Below the pieces are notes generated by a model. It did no database searches, was not told the DNA's origin, and saw nothing but the letters and a program-made list of their open reading frames with translations. The translations under genes were made by a program, and so were the position numbers. Shown here piece after piece: positions 8,226 through 16,481 of a stretch of DNA of 64,000 nucleotides. This stretch comes from JAFAGX01 sp963759875 (GTDB lineage: Bacteria; Acidobacteriota; Terriglobia; Terriglobales; Acidobacteriaceae). The DNA lies in NCBI GenBank assembly GCA_963759875.1, contig CAVXBB010000005.1, positions 248,001 through 312,000 of the forward strand. Direction: 5' to 3'. Within the stretch, counting starts at the first letter, position 1, and each line of letters begins with the position of its first letter.

Positions 8226-9235
8226 CGACCAGGGTGAAATTGGATTCGTCGTACTACGAACTCCTGGGCCAGGCTCAGGGCAACACGTTCAGCGGTGCTG
8301 ATGCCGAAATTCGTGAACACCAGCCCCGAACCGCGATTCGACTGGGGATAGTAAAGATTCGAAATGGCGGATTGTGCCAAGTCACCGCCTAAGCTGGAGT
8401 AGTTCGGCTGCCACCTGCGGTTATCTCCTAAGCAGACGAAGGGATGAACGAAAGCATGTCGGAACCGAGATCGCCTTGTTCCCGTCCCTTGGTAGAAGTA
8501 GCGCGGCTCCTGGTGCAGGATGGAGGGCAATATGGCGCCCCCGATCATGATGTCGGAGAAACCGTCAGCCGCATTGGCGCCAAACCGTTTACCGTACCCT
8601 TCAGCACCTTGACCATAGTTGGGGGAATCACCTGCTTGCTGCACACCGGAAAGAAACGCGACACCCACAGCGGTGATCGGATCCGTCGCGACTTTGAGCG
8701 CCAGTCTAAATTTCAGCTTAGCGGTGAGCGGTGCAGGATCAGGGTCATAGACAACGTAAAAGTTCGGTACGATGCCCAGGACGCGCTGCTTTTCCTCGAA
8801 CTGCACCTGTTGCGTCGCCACCTCTTCTGTGGTCTGGGTGACGTTGATGGTCGTGGACGCCAACTGAACGCGCAGGTGAATATCCGTCAAAATCTTGAAT
8901 TGGCTTGGCTCAAGTGTGATAACCGGTGAAATCCATTCTGAAAAACCCTCAACCTGGATTTTGACCTGATAAGGAACTCCGGGCTTTAAGTCATGAAATT
9001 CGAAGTAGCCATCTTCGTTTGCGGTGCCTGCGCGCCGGTCCTGCGGGTTCGGCCCCTCAATTTCGACATTAGCCTCAGAAATCGTGTCGCCATTCACCGC
9101 GGTTACGGTACCCACAATCACCGCCGGTTCTGGGCCCGAGTTGTTGGGAGTTTGCCCGAGCATCGGTGCGGCTGCTAGTAGCATCGCTACAACTGCAGCC
9201 CCCAATGCATGGACGCGATATGCTTGTAACTTCAT
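8222..9235 (-). CDS. carboxypeptidase-regulatory-like domain protein, secreted
   Basis: 337 residues from the ATG at 9235, chosen because AAGGGA lies upstream and the peptide then begins with a signal sequence (MKLQAYRVHALGAAVVAMLLAAAPMLGQ). Residues about 45-130 form a CarboxypepD_reg-like beta-sandwich: VGTVTAVNGDTISEANVEIEGP ... NEDGYFEFHDLKPGVPYQVKIQVEGF. The rest, including the GVAFLSGVQQAGDSPNYGQG and YYPQSNRGSGLVFTNFGISTAERV strings, is a family often found in Acidobacteriota next to the sandwich domain. Probably outer membrane or periplasmic; no function is known. Co-transcribed with the M48 protease. Confidence 0.75.
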   Translation of the reverse strand: MKLQAYRVHALGAAVVAMLLAAAPMLGQTPNNSGPEPAVIVGTVTAVNGDTISEANVEIEGPNPQDRRAGTANEDGYFEFHDLKPGVPYQVKIQVEGFSEWISPVITLEPSQFKILTDIHLRVQLASTTINVTQTTEEVATQQVQFEEKQRVLGIVPNFYVVYDPDPAPLTAKLKFRLALKVATDPITAVGVAFLSGVQQAGDSPNYGQGAEGYGKRFGANAADGFSDIMIGGAILPSILHQEPRYFYQGTGTRRSRFRHAFVHPFVCLGDNRRWQPNYSSLGGDLAQSAISNLYYPQSNRGSGLVFTNFGISTAERVALSLAQEFVVRRIQFHPGR

Positions 9236-9515
9236 CAACTGCTTTCCCTTATGCAATTTCTGATTACCAGTGGGCACATGCCGCGCTGCCACTGAAAGCC
9301 TTGTCGAAAGTTCATAATCTGGTCTCAAAGGTTCGTGAGCAAGTTACGCAAGTTTTAAGTCAGACAATGAGAACCGCATCAGAAAGACAAGCGCATGTGA
9401 CTGGATTGGCGTAGTCAGGGGCGAACTACTTTGCCTTCAGCGGTTGTTGGCAACGACATTTGCGTGACGGCACGGCGTCGTGAGATGCCCGCAGAAGTCG
9501 AGTGATCGCCGGGAG

Positions 9516-10190
9516 CTATTTTGCGGAAACCAGCGAATGCGTGATCGCGTGGACCGAGAGCGCGATGCGGTTCTGCACCCCTACTTTTCGCATCAGCTTG
9601 GCTACATGTGCTTTGACCGTGCGTTCTTCGATGCCCAGGGCGGCGCCAATCTCTTTATTTGATCTGCCAGCCACGAGCATGTCCAAGACTTCTTTTTCGC
9701 GATCGGTAAAACTCACTCGCCCAGCCGGGAAAACACGTCCGGGAGCCGAAGAGACGCGCTCGATAAACATCGAGAGCACGCGCCGCGGCGCCCAAACCGA
9801 ACCGTCGTTAACCACGCGGATAGCTTGTACGAATTCCGCTGGCGCGGCCGCCTCGTCGACATAGCCCTTGGCACCCGACGCAATGGCCTTGAGAATCGTC
9901 TCCTCGTCAATGCCAGAGCCGGTCACGATTATGCGTAAATCCGGGCGTGTGGCTTTCAGACTCGCCATGACATCAAACAAATTGTGGCCATTCCGGTTGC
10001 CCAGCAAAACCAGATCAGTATTTTGCAGCAGGCTGATCTCGGGAATGGTTGCGGCAATCAGCTCGAAATCGGGTTCGTTGTCGAACAGCGTCCTGAACCC
10101 CACAAAGCGCAAAGGATCGCTTTCCACAACCGCGATACGGATCGGGTTTTTCTTGGCTAATGCAGTTTTGGTGGCAGATGCTGATTTCAT
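9516..10190 (-). CDS. LuxR-type response regulator with an atypical receiver domain
   Basis: 224 residues from the ATG at 10190. Receiver domain about residues 17-130 (IRIAVVESDPLRFVGFRTLF ...), then a LuxR/NarL helix-turn-helix at about 155-215: FTDREKEVLDMLVAGRSNKEIGAALGIEERTVKAHVAKLMRKVGV. In the receiver the strand that normally ends in the phospho-accepting Asp reads DLVLLGNRNG, so Gly sits where Asp is expected. The conserved Lys (GAKGYV) and the Ser/Thr region are kept. It may be regulated without phosphorylation. No partner kinase is adjacent. Confidence 0.85.
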   Translation of the reverse strand: MKSASATKTALAKKNPIRIAVVESDPLRFVGFRTLFDNEPDFELIAATIPEISLLQNTDLVLLGNRNGHNLFDVMASLKATRPDLRIIVTGSGIDEETILKAIASGAKGYVDEAAAPAEFVQAIRVVNDGSVWAPRRVLSMFIERVSSAPGRVFPAGRVSFTDREKEVLDMLVAGRSNKEIGAALGIEERTVKAHVAKLMRKVGVQNRIALSVHAITHSLVSAK

Positions 10191-10281
10191 AGCGTATCCA
10201 AAGGTAGCCTTAGCATATCGGCATCCCCACCCGCGACAAAGCGCGTAACGCACTCTGGAATTACGGGAGTAACATGGAAAA

Positions 10282-10770
10282 ATGAACGCGTCAGGACTGA
10301 AACCGATGTCATTTCGCTGGTTACCATTCGCGCTTGCGGCGGGAATTATCTCAGCTTCACTGGCTGTTGTTGCGCAGACGCAAAGCACTCCGGCTCAGCC
10401 TGCGTCGCAGCCGCAGACGACATATCAACCCAAATTTCCGGGCGATCCCGCACATTCGGACTCTGAAGCCAATGCCCTCGGCTACATGCGAACGGTGATC
10501 CGCGCCCAAAAGCTTTATTACAAAAAAAACAATAAGTACGCGACGTCGTTATCAGATCTTGTCCACACGGGAAATTTCACGCGGCGGATGCTAAGCACTG
10601 ATCGCGGCGACTACACCGTCCAGTTTCACTCCAAAAAAGACGGATATGAGGTCACCATGATCCCGAAGCAACAAGATGCTGATCACCGTTCATTTTTCGC
10701 GAACGAAGACGGTGTCATTCACGTGGATGAAACGAAAACTGCCGACGAAGACTCGCCCAAACTGAAATAA
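10282..10770 (+). CDS. secreted pilin-like protein of unknown function
   Basis: 162 residues. After a signal peptide (WLPFALAAGIISASLAVVAQ) comes a Gln/Pro/Thr-rich linker, then ANALGYMRTVIRAQKLYYKKNNKYATSLSDLV and a Tyr-rich C-terminal part. The helix followed by Y-x-x-x-N-x-Y-x-x-S-L-x-D-L is the post-helix segment of type IV pilins and pseudopilins, but the N-terminal GF(T/S)LIE prepilin site is absent. It is therefore a pilin-headgroup-like secreted protein, not an assembled pilin. Divergent from the response regulator at 10190. Confidence 0.6.
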   Translation: MNASGLKPMSFRWLPFALAAGIISASLAVVAQTQSTPAQPASQPQTTYQPKFPGDPAHSDSEANALGYMRTVIRAQKLYYKKNNKYATSLSDLVHTGNFTRRMLSTDRGDYTVQFHSKKDGYEVTMIPKQQDADHRSFFANEDGVIHVDETKTADEDSPKLK

Positions 10771-10777
10771 CAGAGGA

Positions 10778-11488
10778 CTATCCCTGCCGGATCTCAGCCG
10801 CTTTTCCATCGCGAAAAGTAATGCTGATCGGCTTGCCGCCATTCGGGTAGTTCACCGTTTTCACGTCCGGACTGCCTGGCTCCGGAATGCCCATTCCAAT
10901 GGCAAAGTCCGCCTGCAGTTCACTCATGCCGGGTTTTACCTGATGCTGATCAATGGCCTGCCACACACCGGCTGGCCAGTGCTTGTAAAGCTCATGAGGG
11001 TCCTGAATGTAGAGCATTTCGTCCGAATAGATCTGATAGGTGCCGTTTTTTTCGGAGCCGATGGAGAAGGCGTAGCTCTTTCCATCCTTCTCGAATACAG
11101 CCATGACTTGTTTTTCGTCGCGTGAACCCGGCGTGCGATCCAGAACCACATCTTTAATCTGCAGCTTCTCCAGCGGAAGCAACTGTCCAGCTTCGTGGGA
11201 AAAATCGGCGTGGTGGTTTACATAGGGGTAGTACGTGTAGCGATATCCTTCCTTGACCCACACCGGCTGTTCGGTCAATTGGTGGGCTGATTTCAGATCA
11301 TACGGATATAGCTTCTTGGGAAGGACGTAGTAGTCAGGATCCAGGGGCTTGGATTGGAAGCGCAGTCGAGCTTGGTCGAGCCTGGCGATGTGACGTTCGT
11401 AGAAGATGTACGCGGTGCGAGTGCCGGCGATCAGGATCGCGATCGCGAGTACAAGTTGAATTTTCCCTCTGCTCTCCGGGTTCATCAC
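10778..11488 (-). CDS. membrane-anchored protein of unknown function
   Basis: 236 residues (a second Met at 11485 is equally likely as start). One N-terminal membrane helix (IQLVLAIAILIAGTRTAYIFY) anchors a periplasmic domain rich in Tyr and Asp. The C terminus, VKPGMSELQADFAIGMGIPEPGSPDVKTVNYPNGGKPISITFRDGKA, resembles the SmpA/BamE-type fold seen in small lipoproteins (Gx(S/T)xxQ...a G-x-P turn, then a strand with V-Y), but this is only a pattern likeness. I do not recognise the family. It is just upstream of, and on the same strand as, nothing obviously related. Confidence 0.55.
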   Translation of the reverse strand: MMNPESRGKIQLVLAIAILIAGTRTAYIFYERHIARLDQARLRFQSKPLDPDYYVLPKKLYPYDLKSAHQLTEQPVWVKEGYRYTYYPYVNHHADFSHEAGQLLPLEKLQIKDVVLDRTPGSRDEKQVMAVFEKDGKSYAFSIGSEKNGTYQIYSDEMLYIQDPHELYKHWPAGVWQAIDQHQVKPGMSELQADFAIGMGIPEPGSPDVKTVNYPNGGKPISITFRDGKAAEIRQG

Positions 11489-11506
11489 TGGAATTGGGGC
11501 TGCGCA

Positions 11507-11800
11507 TCAACCGCGCAACAGCGCCTCGTACCAGGTTGAGCCACGATGCTCGGTGGCGTCCGCCAGCCGCTCGCCCACTCGCGAGATTACATTCAGAAAG
11601 GTGTTCCCTCGCTCTACGTATTCGGGCAGCCTCTCCCGAAACTCAGCGAACTTGTCGGGATATTCTGAAGCCAGCGTCGCCAACCCTACCCCGGCGAGGA
11701 TTACTCCCGCCGTCGGTTTACCCTTCAAAAACATGATGGCAGCCGCTCCAGCGGAGCCAGCCAACAACGCACGTTTCCACGCTTCCACCTTGCCCTCCAA
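11507..11800 (-). CDS. small protein with a hydrophobic N-terminal hairpin, unknown function
   Basis: 97 residues. Residues about 10-45 (ALLAGSAGAAAIMFLKGKPTAGVILAGVGLATLA) are two short hydrophobic Ala/Gly-rich segments separated by KGKP, like a re-entrant or double-spanning hairpin. The remainder is an amphipathic helical tail with many Glu/Arg. It lies 18 bp upstream of the membrane-anchored protein on the same strand, so the two may be an operon. No family recognised. Confidence 0.5.
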   Translation of the reverse strand: MEGKVEAWKRALLAGSAGAAAIMFLKGKPTAGVILAGVGLATLASEYPDKFAEFRERLPEYVERGNTFLNVISRVGERLADATEHRGSTWYEALLRG

Positions 11801-11845
11801 TCGGTCACTACAAGATTACTTTATACTCTCTGCCGGGGGGATTTG

Positions 11846-13003
11846 ATGCGGAGAGCCTGGTATGCGATTGGGATTTCTACTCTGTTTTTTTCTTTGTATC
11901 TCGCCTCCGGGGTAGCTGAGAGCAAGCCACGCGCCCGCGATTTGGGCGTTCCATTTGATGGCACTCCCGGCCCGCTCAACGCAATTACGGATGTAAAGGG
12001 CGTCGAAGTGGGCCATACCACGCTGATTTCAGGTAATGGACTGTTAAAGGTCGGCGTGGGCCCGGTGCGTACCGGTGTCACTGCTGTTCTACCTCGCGGC
12101 AAAGATTCGTCCGATCCGGTTTTAGCAGGCTGGTTTACTCTCAACGGCAACGGCGAAATGACCGGCACAACTTGGGTGGAGGATTCCGGTTTTCTCGAAG
12201 GCCCGGTGATGATCACAAACACGCACAGCGTCGGGGTCGTGCGCGACGCCGTAATTGCTTGGAGGGTGAAGCATGGGGGGCCGGACAAAGAAGGCTACTG
12301 GTGGTCGCTGCCCGTTGTGGCAGAAACCTGGGACGGTTATCTGAATGACGTTAACGGTTTTCATGTGAAGCCCGAAGATGCTTTCCATGCCCTCGATACC
12401 GCTAGCGGTGGGCCCGTCGAAGAAGGAAGCGTCGGCGGCGGCACTGGGATGATATGCAATGAATTCAAAGGCGGCATCGGAACCTCCTCGCGTGTGCTCG
12501 ATGCCAGACACGGCGGTTACACCGTCGCCGTATTGGTGCAATGCAACTATGGCATTCGCAGTCAACTACGAATTGCCGGGGTACCGGTCGGGCAAGAGAT
12601 TCCCGGCCACGTTTACGATGACGATACCGGTTCGATTATTGTTGTCGTAGCTACCGATGCTCCGCTGATCCCAACCCAACTAAAGCGCGTCGCAAGGCGA
12701 GTCTCGCTTGGTTTGGGCAGGGACGGCAGTTATTCCGGCGATGGCTCGGGTGATATTTTCATCGCATTTTCAACGGCGAATTCTGGGACGGCCAATTCCA
12801 AAAGCGTGCACCAGATCAGCATGCTGCCGAATGACAAGCTTGACCCAATTTTTCTGGCCACCGTTCAAGCAACGGAAGAGGCCGTGGTGAATGCGATGGT
12901 GGCGGCGGAGACCATGATCGGCAGGGATAACCACACTGTGCCGGCATTGCCTCATGATCGTCTGCGGGAGATCTTGAAGAAATACAACCGGCTAAAGGAA
13001 TGA
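11846..13003 (+). CDS. P1-family peptidase (DmpA-type L-aminopeptidase/D-Ala-esterase), secreted
   Basis: 385 residues from the ATG at 11846, with a signal peptide (WYAIGISTLFFSLYLASGVA). The body matches DmpA/BapA: NAITDVKGVEVGHTTL, VRTGVTAVLPRG, PVMITNTHSVGVVRDAVIAW, EEGSVGGGTGMICNEFKGGIGTSSR and VLVQCNYGIRSQL. Members self-cleave before a nucleophilic Ser, here the Ser of DDTGSIIVVVATDAPL at about residue 263, to form alpha and beta chains. It would release N-terminal residues from small peptides or amides in the periplasm. Intact and full length. Confidence 0.9.
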   Translation: MRRAWYAIGISTLFFSLYLASGVAESKPRARDLGVPFDGTPGPLNAITDVKGVEVGHTTLISGNGLLKVGVGPVRTGVTAVLPRGKDSSDPVLAGWFTLNGNGEMTGTTWVEDSGFLEGPVMITNTHSVGVVRDAVIAWRVKHGGPDKEGYWWSLPVVAETWDGYLNDVNGFHVKPEDAFHALDTASGGPVEEGSVGGGTGMICNEFKGGIGTSSRVLDARHGGYTVAVLVQCNYGIRSQLRIAGVPVGQEIPGHVYDDDTGSIIVVVATDAPLIPTQLKRVARRVSLGLGRDGSYSGDGSGDIFIAFSTANSGTANSKSVHQISMLPNDKLDPIFLATVQATEEAVVNAMVAAETMIGRDNHTVPALPHDRLREILKKYNRLKE

Positions 13004-13005
13004 AA

Positions 13006-13755
13006 TTAGTAAATCGTGTAACCCGGCGCGGGATTTCTCACATCCGGTTTCGATGCCATCAGCAGCAGCGCGCCTATTCGCTTGAATGCTCGCAGGTCTT
13101 CCAAACTGTGGAATGACTTGGTTTGGTAATCGTCGGGCGTGGGCGTGTCGTCAGGAATTTGACGTGCTTCCACATTTTCAAATGCGTGTTTCTTCAGCAG
13201 TTCGACATACTCTGTTTCCGATCGCACGTGTACCGGGACCTTCAGCTTGTCCACCCACTGCAGCGAGTACGGATTGTCTTTGTACAGATTAATCAGAATG
13301 AACAAACGCGCGTGCGGCGCCATCACTCGAAATAGTTCTGCGAGCGCGCGTTCCTGGTCCAGGTAGTAATAAAACGACTCCACGGAAAGAACCTTGTCGA
13401 AGAAATTTTCTTCCCACGGAATTTGTTGGGCGGAGCCCCACACGTAAAGAATGTTCTCAAAATCGGCCGATGCCGCGCGTGCCCGGCGGATCATTTCATC
13501 AGAGACATCCACCCCAATAACCTGCCCGAACCCTTCCGGCCCGTCTCCCACCAGGCGAGCCAACAGGCGCGTTGCCCATCCTGCGCCACATCCCAAATCC
13601 AAAACTCGTTCACCCGGACGGAGATTCATCAGCCCGATAGTTTTTTCGGTGATGTTAAGGTGATGGCGCTCCATCTTCTCGCCTTCACCTTCGGCCGCCC
13701 AGCGATTAAATTCGAGCTGCAGTTGCTCATCCGGGCCAGGTAATTTTTCTGCCAT
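13006..13755 (-). CDS. class I SAM-dependent methyltransferase
   Basis: 249 residues from the ATG at 13755. Motif I is VLDLGCGAGWATRLLARLVG, motif II begins VIGVDVSDEMI, and the acidic Asp after strand 4 is in FDKVLSVESFYYYLD. This is the Methyltransf_11 (UbiE/MenG-like) arrangement. The substrate is not predictable. The C-terminal part contains PDDYQTKSFHSLEDLRAFKRIGALLL, which I do not recognise. Convergent with the P1 peptidase, with only two bases between stops. Confidence 0.82.
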   Translation of the reverse strand: MAEKLPGPDEQLQLEFNRWAAEGEGEKMERHHLNITEKTIGLMNLRPGERVLDLGCGAGWATRLLARLVGDGPEGFGQVIGVDVSDEMIRRARAASADFENILYVWGSAQQIPWEENFFDKVLSVESFYYYLDQERALAELFRVMAPHARLFILINLYKDNPYSLQWVDKLKVPVHVRSETEYVELLKKHAFENVEARQIPDDTPTPDDYQTKSFHSLEDLRAFKRIGALLLMASKPDVRNPAPGYTIY

Positions 13756-13885
13756 GGTAGTTAGGTTGTCATCCCGAGCAAGCCTATTTTGCGCAACCAA
13801 GGATGTGGGCGAGCCCCGCGAATTGTCGCGAGTTCACGAGCGACACTACAGTCGCCCGCCCGGCTCCCTTCCTTTATTTTCGTCA

Positions 13886-15127
13886 TTAGTGCATCGTCCC
13901 GCCGTTCACGCATTCAAGGATTTCCGCTTCGCTCAGAGTGTGGTTCGATTCCTTTGCCCGGCGATAGATTCGCTCCACCAGTTCCTCAGAACCGGGCATG
14001 CCGTGGCGCTCCAGCCAAAAGTGAATATTGGATCTGCCACTCATGGGACCAATATCGATTACCTGCTCGAGTCCAAACACATGCGCGGGCACGCCGGAGT
14101 AGACCGTGTTCGCGAGTTCGACGTCATTCTTTTTGTAAGCCTTGATTACAGCCGAGGCGTGCACTCCGGTCGCCGTGCGGAATGCGTCCTCGCCAACCAC
14201 CGGATAGTTGATGGGAATGGGAACGCCCGTTGCCCGCGAAACAGCCTCGCAATAATCTTTCAGCTTGGTAAGATCCTGGTCCGCCCAGGGTGGAATGCCC
14301 ATCAGCCTGAGATTCACCAGCATCTGATCCATCTGCGTGTTGCCGACGCGCTCTCCAATGCCCAGTGCCGTCGCATGAACGCAATCAGCTCCAGCCACCA
14401 GTGCAGCCATCGAATTCGCGATTGCCAGACCACGGTCGCAGTGCCCATGCCAATCAACACGGATCTTTTCGCCAGACGATTTGACAACTTCTTCGACCAC
14501 GAACCTCACCAGCGCAAAGGTTCCCATGGGTGTGGCATGTCCGGCCGTATCGCAGACCACAATTGCACGCGCTCCGCAATTAATCGCGGTCGTGTACAGC
14601 CGCCGCACCATTTCGGGATCGCAGCGTGTCGTGTCCTCGGTTACGTACATCACGTCGAGCCCAAGTGAGAGGGCATACTTAACCGCATGTTCCGTGGTCT
14701 GCAGCAGAAAATCATCGGTCCAGCCTTCGGTGTAGCGGCGAATCGGACTGGAACCAAGAAACGTTGCGGCCTCGATCTTCAACCCCGTGCGCTGCACGAT
14801 GTCCGCAATTGGCCGAATATCATTCTCAAGCGTTCGCGCTGCGCAGTTGGCGCGGATCTTCATCTTGTGCTGAACAATTTCCCGAGCCAATGCCTCCGTG
14901 TGCTCGCTGGCGCGCGCACCCGCACCCGGCAGCCCAAGGTCAAGAGAGTTGATCCCCAGGGTTTCCATCAGGTGCAGAATCTTTATTTTTTCTTCGATCG
15001 AGGGATCGCGAACCGAGGGCGACTGCAAGCCGTCGCGCAATGTCTCATCGTTCAGCAGAACATTGTGAGTTGGCCGCAGCGAGGCGGGATGAATCCGGTT
15101 CCAGTCGTAAATGAGTTCGGATTTCAT
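13886..15127 (-). CDS. 2-isopropylmalate synthase-family enzyme (DRE-TIM metallolyase), short form
   Basis: 413 residues. The DRE-TIM signature is LLNDETLRDGLQSPSV near residue 25-40 and the metal-binding HGHCDRG follows later (VDWHGHCDRGLAIANSMAALVAGADCVHATALGIGERVGNTQMDQ). This is the LeuA/homocitrate/citramalate synthase group, which condenses acetyl-CoA with a 2-oxoacid. The last third (TGVHASAVIKAYKKN ... YSGVPAHVFG ... IGPMSGRSNIHFWLERHG) is the small subdomain; the LeuA allosteric domain is missing. The 2-oxoacid cannot be assigned. It could also serve a specialised pathway, because it is not beside other leu genes. Confidence 0.82.
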   Translation of the reverse strand: MKSELIYDWNRIHPASLRPTHNVLLNDETLRDGLQSPSVRDPSIEEKIKILHLMETLGINSLDLGLPGAGARASEHTEALAREIVQHKMKIRANCAARTLENDIRPIADIVQRTGLKIEAATFLGSSPIRRYTEGWTDDFLLQTTEHAVKYALSLGLDVMYVTEDTTRCDPEMVRRLYTTAINCGARAIVVCDTAGHATPMGTFALVRFVVEEVVKSSGEKIRVDWHGHCDRGLAIANSMAALVAGADCVHATALGIGERVGNTQMDQMLVNLRLMGIPPWADQDLTKLKDYCEAVSRATGVPIPINYPVVGEDAFRTATGVHASAVIKAYKKNDVELANTVYSGVPAHVFGLEQVIDIGPMSGRSNIHFWLERHGMPGSEELVERIYRRAKESNHTLSEAEILECVNGGTMH

Positions 15128-15178
15128 TGTTGCTTCCGTAGGGGCAGCCGCTCTCGCCTGTCCAGTTCACCTCGGCAG

Positions 15179-15511
15179 CTATCTCGTTTTCCCAGGGATG
15201 GTTAATCCGAAAACTGAGGTTTGTCCCTCACCCGCCACACTGGTCCGCGATTCGTCGGCATTCGGCAGATAGAGCGTCTTGCAATGCTCACAGCGATAGA
15301 CCTCGGCGTCGTGTCCCCAGGCCTTTTCGACGTCCCCACATTCCTGTTCCAGCGCATCAGTCATATAAAACCACCGTTTCAGATGCCCGCCGCAAAACTT
15401 GCCTTTGGCGTCCTTCTCGTTGCAGGAGCGCTGTCCCAGTTTCTTGGTCTTGACTTTATGATTCGGTAACTGCTGTGCAGTTTGCATTGCAGGAGCGGTT
15501 GAAGTGGCCAA
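15179..15511 (-). CDS. small Cys-rich, probably zinc-binding protein
   Basis: 110 residues. Two Cys clusters, RSCNEKDAKGKFCGG and YRCEHCKTLYLP, form a likely zinc ribbon, with another Cys between (QECGD). Thr/Ala-rich N terminus, no membrane segment. I know of similar short proteins in Acidobacteriota but no named family. It is 51 bp downstream of the LeuA-like gene's start side on the same strand. Confidence 0.6.
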   Translation of the reverse strand: MATSTAPAMQTAQQLPNHKVKTKKLGQRSCNEKDAKGKFCGGHLKRWFYMTDALEQECGDVEKAWGHDAEVYRCEHCKTLYLPNADESRTSVAGEGQTSVFGLTIPGKTR

Positions 15512-15638
15512 GAATGTCCCTCGTTTCGATGGCTATTCGCGCGCCGAATTCAGCGGCAAATTGTATTTTACTCGAAGCGTTTTGCGAGTTGCTACCGAAG
15601 GACGCGGGATGGATGTATCAGCAAGGAAGCGCTTAGAG

Positions 15639-16304
15639 CTACAGTGCCCCGTCGGCAGTGATCGAAGATGGCTGAACTCTGGCGGTGGTATCCGACACGT
15701 TGATCGAGAAGTTAACCGTCACCCGGGCCTGGGTCTCAACCGGTTTTCCATTTTGGACGTATGGCTTGAAGCGCCACTGGCGCACGGCTTCGCGTGCGGC
15801 CGGTACCAGGATGCTTGCGCCGCTCAGAACGCGCAGATCTTCTACCACTCCATCGGGCGCGATCAGCGCTTGCATCAACACGGAACCTTGAACTGAAGTT
15901 TGCCCAGTGAGCAACGGGTATTCGGTCGCTGGCAGCGGAGCATTAATCGAGGCCATCTGCACGTGTTCCGCCGCAGTTCCAGCCGGGCCACGTTGTGCAG
16001 CACTGGTTGCTGCTTCATGCTTTGCAGAATGCTTCACAGGATGGTTCGCGGATTCGGTAGCGGATGTTGAAGGAAGTGCTACTGAAACTGGAGCCGAAGT
16101 GCTGGGAATGGATGCAGCTTGCTCGTCCTCGGCAGCGGTGGCGTTTTCCGCACTGCCGAACCAGTAGTCCCGATCTTTTACTAGAACCACGATCAGGGCG
16201 CTGAACAGCAGAACAATTGCGATCGACAGGCGGCGGCGCTGCTTGTCAGGCTGAACCCCGGCCCGAATTGCGTTGCCTTGCGGTGCTAGCGTCCTTTGCA
16301 GCAT
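15639..16304 (-). CDS. energy transducer TonB-like protein
   Basis: 221 residues. An N-terminal membrane helix (RRRLSIAIVLLFSALIVVLV) is preceded by a basic cytoplasmic tail. A long Ser/Ala/His/Lys-rich periplasmic linker follows, and then a TonB C-terminal domain (residues about 140-205): SVLMQALIAPDGVVEDLRVLSGASILVPAAREAVRQWRFKPYVQNGKPVETQARVTVNF. The VxxWRFxP signature is typical. It spans the periplasm to energise or contact an outer-membrane receptor. No exbBD genes lie nearby. Three phased GGCACG repeats precede it. Confidence 0.85.
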   Translation of the reverse strand: MLQRTLAPQGNAIRAGVQPDKQRRRLSIAIVLLFSALIVVLVKDRDYWFGSAENATAAEDEQAASIPSTSAPVSVALPSTSATESANHPVKHSAKHEAATSAAQRGPAGTAAEHVQMASINAPLPATEYPLLTGQTSVQGSVLMQALIAPDGVVEDLRVLSGASILVPAAREAVRQWRFKPYVQNGKPVETQARVTVNFSINVSDTTARVQPSSITADGAL

Positions 16305-16358
16305 TTCCTACCTGTCCTGGTGCACTACTAAGATGAAGCACCTTCCAGGTAATGACAA

Positions 16359-16408
16359 TGGCACGGGCGACGGGGTGTCATGGCACGACCAGATGACGGC
16401 ATGGCACG
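16359..16408. promoter_or_regulatory. three phased TGGCACG repeats upstream of tonB
   Basis: TGGCACG occurs at 16359-16365, 16381-16387 and 16402-16408, each preceded by A or AA(T), with start-to-start spacing of 22 and 21 bp, which is two helical turns. The block sits 55-105 bp before the TonB start (16304, minus strand). Regular phasing suggests an operator for a repeated protein. No known consensus fits; the sigma-54 element TGGCAC lacks its -12 partner. Confidence 0.4.
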
Positions 16409-16481
16409 ACTGGGCTACTTCAGAACTTCAGGGCGGATAGCCGGGTAAGCGTCTTGAGCCCAAGAATCAATAAGGCTCGCC

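Noticed and set aside
13754..14668. 304-residue open frame antisense to the LeuA-like gene
   Set aside because: Composition is His/Arg/Ser-rich and fully opposite a conserved gene with the DRE-TIM and HGHCDRG motifs.
16359..16420. Sigma-54 promoter (TGGCAC) before or after tonB
   Set aside because: The GC-containing -12 element (TTGCA) is absent at the right spacing in either strand, and the repeats are better explained as phased operator-like units.
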